Source of the DNA: Megaustenia siamemsis
Lineage: Eukaryota > Mollusca > Gastropoda > Stylommatophora > Ariophantidae
Direction: 5' to 3'
DNA: 64,000 bases
Assembly (NCBI GenBank): GCA_032433765.1
Contig: JAVIAB010000051.1
Coordinates: forward strand, 53,057,328 to 53,121,327
Positions within the stretch are counted from its first letter, which is position 1, and each line of letters starts with the position of its first letter. The notes below the pieces were generated by a model that ran no database searches, had not been told where the DNA came from, and saw nothing but the letters and a program-made list of their open reading frames with translations. Shown here one piece after another: positions 31,880 through 43,260 of this stretch. The position numbers and the translations under genes were made by a program.

Positions 31880-34010
31880 TTTTGGCAGAACTAATGTTGC
31901 ACCAATTCATTACAGTAATTTTAGATCAATATGCCACACAGAACTAATGTTGCACCAATTCATTACAGTAGTTTTAGACCAATATGCCACACAGAACTAA
32001 TGTTGCACAAATTCATTACAGTAGTTTTAGATCAATATGCCACACAGAACTAATGTTGCACCAATTCATTACAGTAATTTTAGATCAATATACCACACAG
32101 AACTAATGTTGCACCAATTCATTACAGTAGTTTTAGATCAATATACCACACAGAACTAATGTTGCACCAATTCATTACAGTAGTTTTAGATCAATATGCC
32201 ACACAGAACTAATGTTGCACCAATTCATTACAGTAGTTTTAGATCAATATGCCACACAGAACTAATGTTGCACCAATTCATTACAGTAATTTTAGATCAA
32301 TATGCCACACAGAACTAATGTTGCACCAATTCATTACAGTAGTTTTAGATCAATATGCCACACAGAACTAATGTTGCACCAATTCATTACAGTAGTTTAG
32401 ATCAATATGCCACACACAACCAATGTTGCACCAATTCATTACAGTAGTTTTAGATCAATATGCCACACAGAACTAATGTTGCACCAATTCATTACAGTAA
32501 TTTTAGATCAATATGACACACAGAACTAATGTTGCACCAATTCATTACAGTAGTTTTAGATCAATATGACACACAGAACTAATGTTGCACCAATTCATTA
32601 CAGTAATTTTAGATCAATATACCGCACAGAACTAATGTTGCACCAATTCATTACAGTAGTTTTAGATCAATATGCCACACACAACCAATGTTGCACCAAT
32701 TCATTACAGTAGTTTTAGATCAATATACCACACAGAACTAATGTTGCACCAATTCATTACAGTAATTTTAGATCAATATGCCACACAGAACTAATGTTGC
32801 ACCAATTCATTACAGTAGTTTTAGATCAATATGCCACACACAACCAATGTTGCAACAATTCATTACAGTAGTTTTAGATCAATATGCCACACAGAACTAA
32901 TGTTGCACCAATTCATTACAGTAGTTTTAGATCAATATGCAACACACAACCAATGTTGCACCAATTCATTACAGTAGTTTTAGATCAATATGCCACACAG
33001 AACTAATGTTGCATCAATTCATTACAGTAGTTTTAGATCAATATGCCACACAGAACTAATGTTGCACCAATTCATTACAGTAGTTTTAGATCAATATGCC
33101 ACACATAACTAATGTTGCACCAATTCATTACAGTAAGTTTAGATCAATATACCACACAGAACTAATGTTGCATCAATTCATTACAGTAATTTTAGATCAA
33201 TATGCCACACAGAACTAATGTTGCACCAATTCATTACAGTAGTTTTAGATCAATATGCCACACAGAACTAATGTTGCACCAATTCATTACAGTAAGTTTA
33301 GATCAATATACCACACAGAACTAATGTTGCATCAATTCATTACAGTAATTTTAGATCAATATGCCACACAGAACTAATGTTGCACCAATTCATTACAGTA
33401 GTTTTAGATCAATATACCACACAGAACTAATGTTGCACCAATTCATTACAGTAATTTTAGATCAATATGCCACACAGAACTAATGTTGCACTATTCATTA
33501 CAGTAAATTTAGATCAATATGCCACACAGAACTAATGTTGCACCAATTCATTACAGTAATTTTAGATCAGTATGCCACACAGAACTAATGTGGCACCAAT
33601 TCATTACAGTAGTTTTAGATCAATATGCCACACAGAACTAATGTTGCACCAATTCATTACAGTAGTTTTAGATCAATATGCCACACAGAACTAATGTTGC
33701 ACCAATTCATTACAGTAGTTTTAGATCAATATGCCACACAGAACTAATGTTGCACCAATTCATTACAGTAGTTTTAGATCAATATGCCACACAGAACTAA
33801 TATTGCACCAATTCATTACAGTAGTTTTAGATCAATATGCCACACAGAACTAATGTTGCACCAATTCATTACAGTAGTTTTAGATCAATATGCCACACAG
33901 AACTAATATTGCACCAATTCATTACAGTAGTTTTAGATCAATATGCCACACAGAACTAATGTTGCACCAATTCATTACAGTAGTTTTAGATCAATATGCC
34001 ACATACAACT
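31880..34010. repeat. 53-bp minisatellite, about 40 units
   Basis: Unit blocks are cacacagaactaatgttgca, ccaattcattacagtagttt and tagatcaatatgc. Variants (acacacaaccaatg, gtaagttt, atatacc, gcatcaatt, gtaattt) recur at multiples of 53 bp. For example, the gtaagttt plus gcatcaatt pair occurs near 33135 and again near 33293. It is the second-largest array in the window. Confidence 0.95.
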
Positions 34011-34929
34011 GTTTTTGCATCTATGAGAAATTAAAAAAAAAAAATTTCTCTGGTGGATTTGTTATTATGCTCGTTTCTGGCCAGAAAGATCCGGTACAAT
34101 TCCCTGATGTGGCGAATTTCTTACTTTCAAGCAACACAGGTTCACTTGGGTTCACCTGTCTCTGAAAAGAGACTTTTCATCAGTTTTTTGTTTTTTTTTG
34201 CCCGTGGGAAGCAGGGCGGCCTGGCGTGATACCAACCATAGGACCTTTAAAATGTGCCGTAGGTTATCCAAAACTGTAGTCACCAACACCTTATTTCGCC
34301 TGCTTCATGACGGAACCTTTACTTACTTGATCATTAAAAACAATAACGATCAATGCTGAGATTTTTTTCTGTTGGAACGCGTTCCGGAAAACTTTTACTA
34401 GTTACATGGTCTCAATATACATTTGTGTGTGTTTGAAAAACTAGGTTACTGGAACCGTCACCTACCAAATGATGTATATTAAAATTAGCAGTTGGTATTG
34501 GTGCCAAATTTGTGGTAAATCATGTAATTATACATAGAAATGAACACTCCATGATGCAGGCCGCGATTTTCAAAAGTAACTGCATCCTTTTTCTTTATTT
34601 CCTTACACCCCCCCCCCCCAAAAAAAAAACAACTAATTATGGAAATAATGACAAAGATAATTTACCCTTTGATCTCGATTTATCTGTCTCGTCAGTTCTT
34701 CATTCTCAAAGATAATAAGCATCGCATTTTGAGATGTTTTTTAAAATGTAGTAAGGTGCATATAAGTATCCTCTACGTCTTTACTTCAATGATTAGAGGC
34801 GACCAAAGATTCATTGATAATGTCCTGTTTTTAAAAAAAACGAATGTTAAAATTAATCTATCCTAAAGTTAAACGTAAAAATGCCTAATGTTATTTGCAT
34901 TGTTGTATATTTATGTTTGTAAGTGACAA
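34011..34929. other. Spacer with a possible old SINE A-related fragment
   Basis: The stretch at about 34195-34320 (cgtgataccaacca, then cctttaaaatgtgccg, then gtcaccaacaccttatttcg) resembles the SINE A body but is strongly diverged. C-run and A-run homopolymers sit at about 34608-34631. Confidence 0.4.
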
Positions 34930-35530
34930 GTGCGTAGACGTACAATCTTACATATATCTGGCCAGTAACATAGACAAAGAAGTAGGAATTGATAAGGATA
35001 CCAAAATAAGAATATTAAAAGCAAGAGGAGCATTCGTTGCACTGGAAAACACATGTAAATCCAAAGAAATTAGGTTAAATACAAATTGTCAACTCCAATG
35101 TTAAGTCAGTCGGCTGTGAAACATGGAGAACATTAAAATGACAATCATGAAGATATAGACCTTCATTAACGAATGCTTGCGCTGAATAAAGGGATGGAAA
35201 TAGTAGGACAAAATCATTAACATAAAACTATTGAAAAGTACCAGTCAAATAACAGTGGATGAAGAGATACAGCGAAGACAAAGCGCTGGATAGGTCACAC
35301 ACAGCGGAAGCCAACTGAGAGTCTTACACAACATTTAGAATCCCACAAGGAAGAAGACAAAGAGGAAGACCAAAATATTCTTGGAGAAGACAGCTGGAAG
35401 CAGAGATGAAGATGATGGGGAAGACATGGAATGATCTTTAAAGATAGGCAAGAAACAAAACGACTTGGAAAGTGTTTGTTGAAGACATATGCTCCATGTG
35501 GAGTTGAAAGGTAGAAGAAGAATAAAAAGC
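34930..35530 (+). mobile_element. LINE family 5, 3' portion
   Basis: It starts in the RT-distal region (QSYIYLASNIDKEVGIDKDT, in the frame 34895-35104). It continues with a GCETWRTL-like motif, the block gtaccagtcaaataacagtg, IGHT, RGRPKYSWRRQLEAEMKMMG, and WKVFVEDICS at 35460-35510. The tail is gtagaagaagaat. It matches 17085 and 57500. Several frameshifts make it inactive. Confidence 0.78.
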
Positions 35531-35587
35531 GACAAGTGCATGTTATTTGAGTTTTAAATAGTGTGACAATTTATGTTTTCTATAACA

Positions 35588-36028
35588 TTTTCAATGTTAT
35601 GTTGAGCAAGTCTTAACATATGGATGCGAATCATGGACAATAGGACAACAGACAAGAAAATCACTGGAGTCTGTAGAAATGTGGTTTTACAGAAGAATGT
35701 TGAGAGTACCATGGACAGCTAAAAAGAGTAATGAAAATGTTCTGAAAGAGGTCAAAGCAAAAAAGAGAGCTAATTTCCAATATTAGAAAGAAACAATCAT
35801 CATTGTTTGGCCATGTAATGAGAAGAGAACAACTGGAATATATTGTAACAACTGGGGAAATTGAGGGACAAAGAGATAGAGGGAAGCAAAGAGAAATAAT
35901 ACCAGACAGCTTAAGAGAATGGCTTGACAGAAAGTCAACAACAGAAATGATAAATAAATGTCGAGATCGAAAGTTGTAGAGAGACATGATCACCTACGCC
36001 AGCAGGCCCGGTACTTGATGATGATGAT
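35588..36028 (+). mobile_element. LINE family 2, 3' portion
   Basis: The + strand reads LTYGCESWTIGQQTRKSLES, then MWFYRRMLRVPWTAKKSNEN, then FGHVMRREQLEYIVTTGE. It ends cccggtacttgatgatgatg. Premature stops are present (for example after ISNI-like sequence near 35783). It matches 26903-27530 (minus). Confidence 0.85.
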
Positions 36029-36081
36029 GTCATTTAAACAATTAAAGCACCTAAACTAAATGGCTCGCTTTAACAACTTAG

Positions 36082-36417
36082 TCAATGAATGTGAGCACTG
36101 TTGCTGTAGCTGCTGTTTAATGGTGCGGTTTCCTTGACATAACCAATATATCTTGTATCATCAATTATTGTGAAACAGAAGTTATCATAAGTCAAGATTG
36201 CTTTCACGTATAGTATTACCCCAGCTCCGTCTGGGAACACCACGTTTGGAGTACTCCCCAGCAGTGACAACCCAATTTGTGACTGTCGGTGGATGGAAGG
36301 CACATGACTGGATCGTGTGTCGGAATATGTCGGTCTAATTGGGAAGAACGTGTACATCGAGTGTGAAGAAACATTGGAGCTCGTGGGATGACAATTCATC
36401 CGGAGAATAATCGTCAC
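36082..36417 (-). other. Unrecognised 111-codon ORF, minus strand
   Basis: The frame has mixed composition and is not explained by a repeat (for example FPDGAGVILYVKAIL and TIIDDTRYIGYVKE). I recognise no domain, see no clear splice sites and find no second copy. It could be a diverged exon, an old element fragment or chance. Confidence 0.25.
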
Positions 36418-36614
36418 AAGTATGGTGATTAGGCTTTTTTACTAGGCAGGCCCTTGTGTATAATTGTGCTCACCACTCTCTCGAGAAATAATTAGTTGAA
36501 AAATATGAAGCACTTTGTGAAATATTTGTAATTTGGTGTTTCAGTTTTCTTTTAATTTTTTTTTCTTTTAAAAATTAGAATGTTGTATTTTATGTTGCAG
36601 TGTTACTATTATTT

Positions 36615-36835
36615 GTTGACCATGTTATGAGAAGGGGAGAGCTGGGACATATTTTAACAACTGAGAAATTGAGGGACAAAGAGATAGAGGGAAGCTAGGT
36701 GAAAAGATACTAGACACCTTAAGAGAATGGCTTGGCAGAAGGTCAACAACAAAAATGATAAATAACTGTCGAGACCGAAAACTGTGCAGGGACATGATTA
36801 CCTACGCCAGCAGGCTTGGTACTTGATGACGATGT
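36615..36835 (+). mobile_element. LINE family 2, 3' end, diverged copy
   Basis: It aligns from HVMRRGELGHILTTEKL-like coding to the end (ctacgccagcaggcttggta, cttgatgacgatg). It is shorter and more diverged than the other family 2 copies. Confidence 0.8.
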
Positions 36836-37749
36836 TACTATTATTATATATATTTTGCGTTGTTAAATTTATTTGTATAATTGTAATGATGTTGCCAGCT
36901 AATTTAGGAGCTTCAGGGCAGGAGTAAGAATAAGTTGTAGTTTGTTTATGTTCGTAAATGTTTCTTTCTCTTCTACGCCTTAGATTGGCGAAGTCGTGTT
37001 GTGTCGTAATTTTACAGCAGGCTATGACACTTGCGCCTTCCAGTCCCACAAAGTCGACTGTTTAAACGAGAGTTGTTTTGTACCAGGTTTTCCTTCTCTT
37101 TACGATCACTACTCTCTCTCCAAATTGTCTAATTTATTTTCCCCTGAGCTACCAGAAGGAAGTCGTAAGCTCGAAACATTGTGATTAGTTCAGGTTCGCT
37201 TATCTTGACTCATACGGTCAGTTATGAGTCGCTGACAGCTTTAAGCGTATGGCGTCTGTGACCTCTTAGTCATTGGCCATATACACACGCGCACATGCAC
37301 ACGCACAAACACAAACACGCGCTCACAGACACACGCACCTCAATTATTTCTCACTCTATTCTTCGCCCCTCTTTCTAATTTTTCCTCTACAACTTCAAAT
37401 TGAACAAGAAAAAAAATTACTCCTGGCATAAGAGATCGATTTGCACTTGTTGATGATTATTGTAATTTTTTTTTCTTCACAAAATAAATTGAAGACGAGG
37501 ACAAACAATTTGCATGCAATTTCCAATCTATGCACTCATATTACGTTTTAATTTTCAATTTCAAAATATAAAAAAAACATATAATTAATAAATAATTCAA
37601 ATTCCGTGTTGCTTTTTGTTATAATTGTTGCATACAGAGTAACTGTATATTTTTTGCGAATTTTTAGTAAATAATTAAAATAGAAAACATATTTATTTTA
37701 CGAATGTTTAGTAAATAATTAAATAGAAAAAATATTTATTTTACGAATG
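36836..37749. other. AT-rich spacer; a CA/CG-rich run and a short duplication
   Basis: A CAC/CGC-rich simple stretch lies at about 37275-37340. An approximate 45-bp duplication (taaataattaaaatagaaaa, then tatttattttacgaatgttt) lies at about 37660-37750. No coding signal. Confidence 0.55.
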
Positions 37750-38180
37750 TTTGAGCAGTGGCAGCTCAGTGGTTTGTGAACTGAACTACTAGAGACAAGA
37801 GGTTGGTTTCGAACCTTAACCATAGCTATTAGGTTCACCAACCCTTAAGTAACAAAAAAAGTAAGTAGTACCCCCGGCACGCCAAGTGGCGTATAGGGAA
37901 TATGGTGTTAGTGACTATACATTTTACAGACCTTCAGAACATGATTTTTGGGTAATGTGGTCGGTATTACGCCCGTGCCGCTTTACTTTCCCATAAAAAA
38001 AATCCGGTACCCATTAAAGGTTGGGATCGAACCCTATCTCTTGTCCTTTGTAGTCCAGTTCACTAACCACTGAGCTATCGCGTCTCCAAACCCTTAAGTG
38101 GGTATTGAATTTTTTGGAATGTAAGAGCGATCTGTCGTGATTCTGACCACATCACAGGGGAAAAAACGCCATATACATCA
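37750..38180 (+). mobile_element. SINE family A, older copy, split by a nested SINE
   Basis: The left half is 37750-37850 (gcagctcagtggtttgtgaa and ggttggtttcgaacc boxes). The right half resumes at 38100 (gggtattgaattttttgg, then gtgattctgaccacatcac). It is diverged from the consensus. A minus-strand SINE A sits between the halves, flanked by duplicated host sequence. Confidence 0.82.
37851..38088 (-). mobile_element. SINE family A, nested insertion with 11-bp TSD
   Basis: On the minus strand it has the usual head (cgatagctcagtggttagtg, then gggttcgatccc) and body, ending in a T-rich tail. The direct repeat aacccttaagt lies at 37840-37850 and 38089-38099 and belongs to the host SINE. It lacks the block between the B box and the aatgggtaccgg motif found in other copies. 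Confidence 0.9.
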
Positions 38181-38493
38181 GAGCTTGAATGAAACTATTC
38201 ACTTTAACTTTATGTCTGGGCGTCGTCGATATGTGTCCCTGGTTTGTAGGATGTGGATGGGATGAGAGAGAAGAACGATGGAAGGTGGCTATGGTATCGG
38301 CTTGGCGAGAAACACAATCTTAAAACGATAATTATAAAATATATAAAACTAGCAGTTCTGAACAAGTTGATGGAAGTGAGGATAGAGCAATGACTATCTT
38401 GATGTATTCGCGACTTATAACGGGTTCACTTTCAAACGTATTACCACCGATCCATTTGTAAAAATTGTTTGCTCTCTGCCATTATTTTTTAAA

Positions 38494-38890
38494 ATGGAAA
38501 TTGTGGAAGTTATAGAAGTTGTGGAAATTATTAAAGTTATGGAGATTATAGAAGTTGAAGGAATTATGAAAGTTATAGAAGTTGAAGGAATTATGAAAGT
38601 TATGGAAGTTTTAGAAGTTGAAGGAATTATGAAAGTTATGGAAGTTTTAGAAGTTATGGAAATTATGGAAGTTATAGATGTTATGGAAACTATGAAAGTT
38701 ATAGATGTTATGGAAAATATGAAAGTTATAGAAGTTATGGAAATTATGGAAGTTATAGATGTTATGGAAATCATGGAAGTTATAGATATTATGGAAATTA
38801 TGGCAGTTATGGATGTTGTAGAAATTATGAAAGTTGTGAAAGTTATGGAAATTGTAGAAATTATGGAAGTTGTGAAAGTTATCACAGAAA
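38494..38890. repeat. Degenerate 9-bp-based repeat (gaagttatg and relatives)
   Basis: Irregular tandem gaagttatg, gaaattatg and gaagttgaa units. Both strands are open (Met-Glu-Val-Ile-rich on +, Ser-Ile-Thr-rich on minus) because the unit is a multiple of 3. Confidence 0.85.
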
Positions 38891-39264
38891 ATACATCTTG
38901 CATGTACATTTGCAAGATAGGTAACCTTATATAATTTTCTTCAATTGAATGACACATGTCTAAACAACAATTCTAAACAGTGTGTTTAACATACAAGAAA
39001 CTCTCGAAATGAAGTGTGGCAGGGGTATGATAAGAGTCAGCATGTATAATTAGAAGCGTATAACTAAGATATATTAACCTTTAGTAGAAATTATAAAAAA
39101 ATTATGAATTAAACGGTTGTGGCAGGTGATAAAACAGGTACAGTTAATTTTAGTTTACTCACCTATCAACAAATACTTGGAAAATAGCATAACCTATGCA
39201 CGATTTAGGAAATTACGGATAGACAAAATAGTAAAAACACTCTGAGATGTAACTAACAAGCAAA
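38891..39264. other. AT-rich spacer, no gene
   Basis: Nothing recognised. Confidence 0.5.
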
Positions 39265-39345
39265 AGTGAACCAAAAAAAATAAAAAAGAATGATTGCATA
39301 CTATCTCTCCCCTCAAGACTGAAAATCATAAGAAGAAGAAGTAGA
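39265..39345 (+). mobile_element. LINE family 4, very short 3' end
   Basis: It shares gcatactatctctcccctc, then gactgaaa and an (AAG)n tail, with the ends of the copies at 18810 and 29050. No TSD could be defined. Confidence 0.5.
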
Positions 39346-39417
39346 TGAAGAAGACAACGAATGTGACGGAAGTAGACGACGACGATAAAGAATTAGAAGA
39401 AGATAATTAGATAACGA

Positions 39418-39598
39418 TCGTGCTGAAGTCGGATGTGTTGGGCCGAAAGGCGCAAATATAACAGTTATACTGCAAACCACAACACAACGCAGACACGTCC
39501 ACTACGTCCTTGTAAGGGCGGATGATGAAGAGGAATATTCTAGTCTACCACGATACTCTAGAATACTTTAGTCATCAGGCGAACGCAACCAACCAACC
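39418..39598 (+). mobile_element. Family B, 5'-truncated copy with 12-bp TSD
   Basis: Almost identical to 49280-49456 (gtgctgaagtcggatgtgtt to gcgaacgcaaccaaccaacc). The 12-bp direct repeat attagataacga lies at 39406-39417 and 39599-39610. Truncation at the 5' end plus a TSD shows that family B moves by retroposition. The tail is (AACC)n instead of poly(A). Confidence 0.9.
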
Positions 39599-39610
39599 AT
39601 TAGATAACGA

Positions 39611-40099
39611 CTAAGAGGAAGAAGAATGGGAAAAAGAAGGAAGGAGAGAAAGAAAAAGAAGCAGGTGATTAATGTGTGACGTTGCCTTGCCTTAACTATT
39701 CTTTTAATTCAATGTCGAGTCAGTCCTGCTGTCTACTACCGTGTTATCTTCCACCTTTCTATCTCTGACACAGATCAGTTTACGCTTATAAAAGACAACG
39801 ACTGCCCATTCATTCATTTAGATTGCATTCTCATCTCCCTGTAGTTCTTTCTCTCCCATTCTCTAGCCACTGACTGATGTGGAGAATTATCTTTCCTAGG
39901 CATGTTGAACGTGATGTTTGGTCAAACAAACCAGCTGGTAAACCAGTACAAAAACTGGTTCAATGTTTCTGGATGATTGTTATTTGCTCTCAGTATTGAC
40001 CAGTTTTTGGACCTATAATTTGACTAATAGCCTCATTGAAGGCAAGGTCTTTGTCCTTATCTTTATGTAGCATCTCAATTCTATATATCATGTTCTATT
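39611..40099. other. Spacer, no gene
   Basis: A purine-rich block at 39617-39665 and otherwise unremarkable sequence. Confidence 0.5.
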
Positions 40100-40560
40100 T
40101 TTTTTTTCAGTTCTGCTGTTATTGTATTACTTAGAGCAAATTCTGAACCGTGGAAGCGAATCATAGACAACAGACAAACACATGAAAAGACATATAGAGA
40201 CATAAATGGGATTTCTCAGAAGAATGTTGAAAGCTTCCTATACCGTCAAAACGACCAACAAGGAAATTCTCAAAGAGGCTGAAACAAAAGAGAGCTCTTA
40301 AAAAAACATTAGAAAGAAACAATCGAGATTTTTTGGGCACATTATGAGAAGAAAAGTTGGAACTTGGTTACAACTGGCAAGATACAGTGAAAGAGAAATC
40401 GGGAATGACAAAGAGAGAAGATACTAGATAGCTTGGTGTTATGGGACGGTAAACAGTCAACAACAAAAATTGATACGGTGCAATGTTGACAGAAAATTAG
40501 AAATTGGAAGGATAATATCGCCTGACCCAACCTGTATGGCACATAATGATGATGATGTAA
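40100..40560 (+). mobile_element. LINE family 3, 3' portion
   Basis: Broken frames read MGFLRRMLKASYTVKTTNKE, then RFFGHIMRRKVGTWLQLARY near 40330-40385. It ends cctgtatggcacataatgat with a short (GAT)n tail. It is the sense counterpart of 10368-10958. Confidence 0.75.
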
Positions 40561-40586
40561 TTGTATGTCTCGCAATCATAACAGAT

Positions 40587-40845
40587 TTTTAAAAAAGAAA
40601 GTAAAAAAATAGTAAAGAGCCCCCGTCACACCAAGTGGCGCATATGGTGTTAGTGACCATAAATTTTACAGACCTTCGGCACATGATTTTTGGGGTAATT
40701 ACGCCCGTGACGCCCGTTTACTTTCCCAGAAAAAAAATCCGGTACCCATTTAAGGCTGGGTGAACCGGAAGCCATCGGTTGGGATCGAACCCTACCGCCG
40801 GTCCTTTGTAGTCCAATTCACTAACCACTGAGCTATCGCGGCTTC
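40587..40845 (-). mobile_element. SINE family A with 14-bp TSD
   Basis: Full-length minus-strand copy with the boxes at 40775-40843. The 14-bp direct repeat caatcataacagat lies at 40573-40586 and 40846-40859. The insertion lies about 25 bp beyond the tail of a LINE family 3 copy. A 20-bp deletion/rearrangement is visible near 40695-40715 compared with other copies. Confidence 0.92.
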
Positions 40846-40866
40846 CAATCATAACAGATAATATAT

Positions 40867-40916
<50 letters not shown>
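40867..40916. repeat. (AT)n microsatellite
   Basis: About 24 AT units next to the SINE target-site duplication. Confidence 0.95.
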
Positions 40917-40921
<5 letters not shown>

Positions 40922-41534
40922 CTAACAACAGCATCAATCTATTGTTTTTAATATAACCCTAATATTTCTCCTTCACCTAATAGTTGTCATTGTTTGCTAA
41001 GTCTAATATGTCTAGTTCGGTTTGGGCTTTAGTTTGCCTAAAATCCGGTCATTAAGAGTGGTCATCTTGTGTAACAAAAGTTTAATATTATCTGGCAATC
41101 AACTTTAAAAGAAATTAAGAAACACGCATTTTTTTTAAATTATTGTCCCAAAAGCCCAATTCAACAGCAATTTTATATTCTTAAATAATACACTACTGTT
41201 TACTTCGAGCTTTTAAAGGTGTAATCTTGTACGTACTTTCACGACACTAAAGAATTCTTATTAAAATGTTAAAGTATTATTATCAAGAATTATTTATTAA
41301 AATGTTTTTTTTTTTTGTTTTATAAAGAATTGTTATTAAAATCTTGATTAAATGTTTTATTCGGCACACCAAATTTTATTATTAATTTAAACGCCATTTT
41401 GGCAGTTGATCTAGTCCTTAAAAATTATTGTTGCATATGCAAAGTGACAAGTGCATTTTGTTGCTGGTTTTTTAATTAGCAGATAATGCCTTTCTGTAAT
41501 ATTTTATTTCTTTCTTTTACGTTACTAGTGTGTT
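40917..41534. other. AT-rich spacer, no gene
   Basis: A loosely repeated ttattaaaatgtt motif occurs around 41265-41355. No gene. Confidence 0.5.
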
Positions 41535-41940
41535 ATCATCATCATCAAGTACCGGGTCTACTGGCGTAGGTGATCATGTCTCTCCACAACTTTCGATCTC
41601 GACAGTTCTTTATCATTTCTGTTGTTGACCTTCTGCCAAGCCATTCTCTTAAGCTGTCTGGTATTTTTTCTCTTGCTTCACTCTATCTCTTCATCCCTCA
41701 ATTTTTCCAGTTGTTACAATATATTCCAATTGTTCTCTCATGGCCAAAAAATGATGATTGTCTCTTCATAATATTGGAAATTAGCTATCTTTTTGCTTTG
41801 ACATCTTTCAGAACATTTTCATTACTCTTCTTAGCTGTCCATGGTACTCTCAACATTCTTCTGTAAAGCCACATTTCTACAGACTCCATGGATTTTCTTG
41901 TCTGTTGTCCTATTGTCCATGATTCACATCCATATGTATA
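41535..41940 (-). mobile_element. LINE family 2, 3' portion, minus strand
   Basis: Starts with an (ATC)n tail and caagtaccgggtctactggc. The minus strand encodes a CESWTIGQQT-like motif at its far end, then MWLYRRMLRVPWTAKKSNEN and GHERTIGIYCNN-like decayed coding. It lies about 300 bp from a sense copy of the same family. Confidence 0.83.
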
Positions 41941-42235
41941 CCATTTGTACTACTGTGTCGAACGAATTTATGATATTTTCCTGAGGCCTTTGATTTTCTG
42001 CCTGTCTCAATTAGCTTCCTTGCACGTAGGTAACAACTGTAAGAAAAATAAACGTAAAATGATAATCAAGACAGATAAGACAAACAATGACGTTTCTGAC
42101 AAGGTCTACGTCAAATACAAGATAACGAAGAACAAATACACTAAGAAGTATCTTCTCTTCTTTAGCTCATAACGATGTTGATCCATAAAGAATGAGAGTT
42201 CTAATGAAGAAAATGTGTACTTCATTCATGAATCG

Positions 42236-42504
42236 CCAGAGCTAATTTCCAGTGTTGGGAAGAAACAATCATCATTTTTTGGCCATGTAATGAGAAGAGA
42301 ACAACTGGAATATATTGTAACAACTGGAAAAATTGAGGGACGAAGAGACAGAGGGAAGCAAAGAGAAAAAAATATTAGACAGCTTAAGAGAATGGCTTGG
42401 CGGAAGGTCAACAACAGAAATGATAAATAACTGTCGAGATCGAAAGTTGTGGAGAGACATGATCACCAACGCCAGCAGGCCTGGTACTTGATGATGATGA
42501 TGAA
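42236..42504 (+). mobile_element. LINE family 2, 3' end
   Basis: The frame 42215-42430 reads ELISSVGKKQSSFFGHVMRR, then EQLEYIVTTGKIEGRRDRGK, and ends after KVNNRNDK. The 3' end is cctggtacttgatgatgatg. It is less damaged than the other copies in this stretch. Confidence 0.85.
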
Positions 42505-42761
42505 TGAAGTAAATAGTCTGACATGGGTGAGCCCAAAAAAGGAAGAGTGGTCAGAGCCCATGTGCCTGCTTTTCACGTGAAAGGATCTGTGGGGTATATG
42601 AGACGACATCAAGGGCGAAAAATGAACAAAGAATTGCAATAAATGTGTGGTCTCCTGATGACATATGAAAGAAGAAGCCCCATTATGAAGGGGAAATTGG
42701 AGATACAGAAGTAACAATGGGTTTATGAGAGTAAAGAAAATTAGATAATTATAAATGTAAA

Positions 42762-42826
42762 CAATTATAAAATTAGACAATTATAAAATTAGACAATTAT
42801 AAAATTAGACAATTATAAAATTAGAC
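42762..42826. repeat. 16-bp tandem repeat, 4 units
   Basis: Units of aattataaaattagac, with the last one cut short. Confidence 0.9.
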
Positions 42827-42849
42827 AATGATAGTTATAGTTATTCCAA

Positions 42850-43260
42850 GGCCCGGCATCACTGCAAATTAATGAAAATCCGTAACTGCTCAACCGCCCG
42901 TGCTAGTGGAATCATCCGAATTAACATCTCATCGAATATCCAAACAAAGAAAGGCAACTGCGGTCCCCATCGTATCAAACACAGCACACGTCAAAAGACA
43001 TAAAACGCTTCAGCACCGACAGTGAATGCAACTGAACTGTTCTCGTCATTACGATATCATCATTCATCGTAAGCAATCTGCATATAGAAACACCATCCGG
43101 ATGAAACACACAGTCACGGTCGGTGTGCACAGAGCACTAAACTCAGTAGCTTCGGCAGCAATCCGGACTTGGAATATGAGGAATCTGCAACAAGGAACAC
43201 TTTTAAGACAGTGCCTCCAAGGTTCCTTGCCGCTTCCGGCATATTGACAGGAAGTAGTCC
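42850..43260 (+). mobile_element. Interspersed repeat family R (unclassified), copy 1
   Basis: It is collinear with the reverse complement of 62945-63410. Shared blocks: gctcaaccgcccgtgc, gtggaatcatccgaatta, caaacaaagaaaggcaactg, cattcatcgtaagcaa, and gcactaaactcagtagct. The 43026-43247 frame (GVHRALNSVASAAIRTWNMR, then QGTLLRQCLQ) has a counterpart in the other copy, so a protein was once encoded. I recognise no domain. Confidence 0.65.

Noticed and set aside
31793..34010. 53-bp array as part of a DNA transposon starting cagtggcag
   Set aside because: No matching inverted terminus or target duplication on the right side.
38415..38957. 180-codon Ser-Ile-Thr repeat protein, minus, and 146-codon Glu-Val repeat, plus
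   Set aside because: Both arise from a degenerate 9-bp repeat with both strands open.
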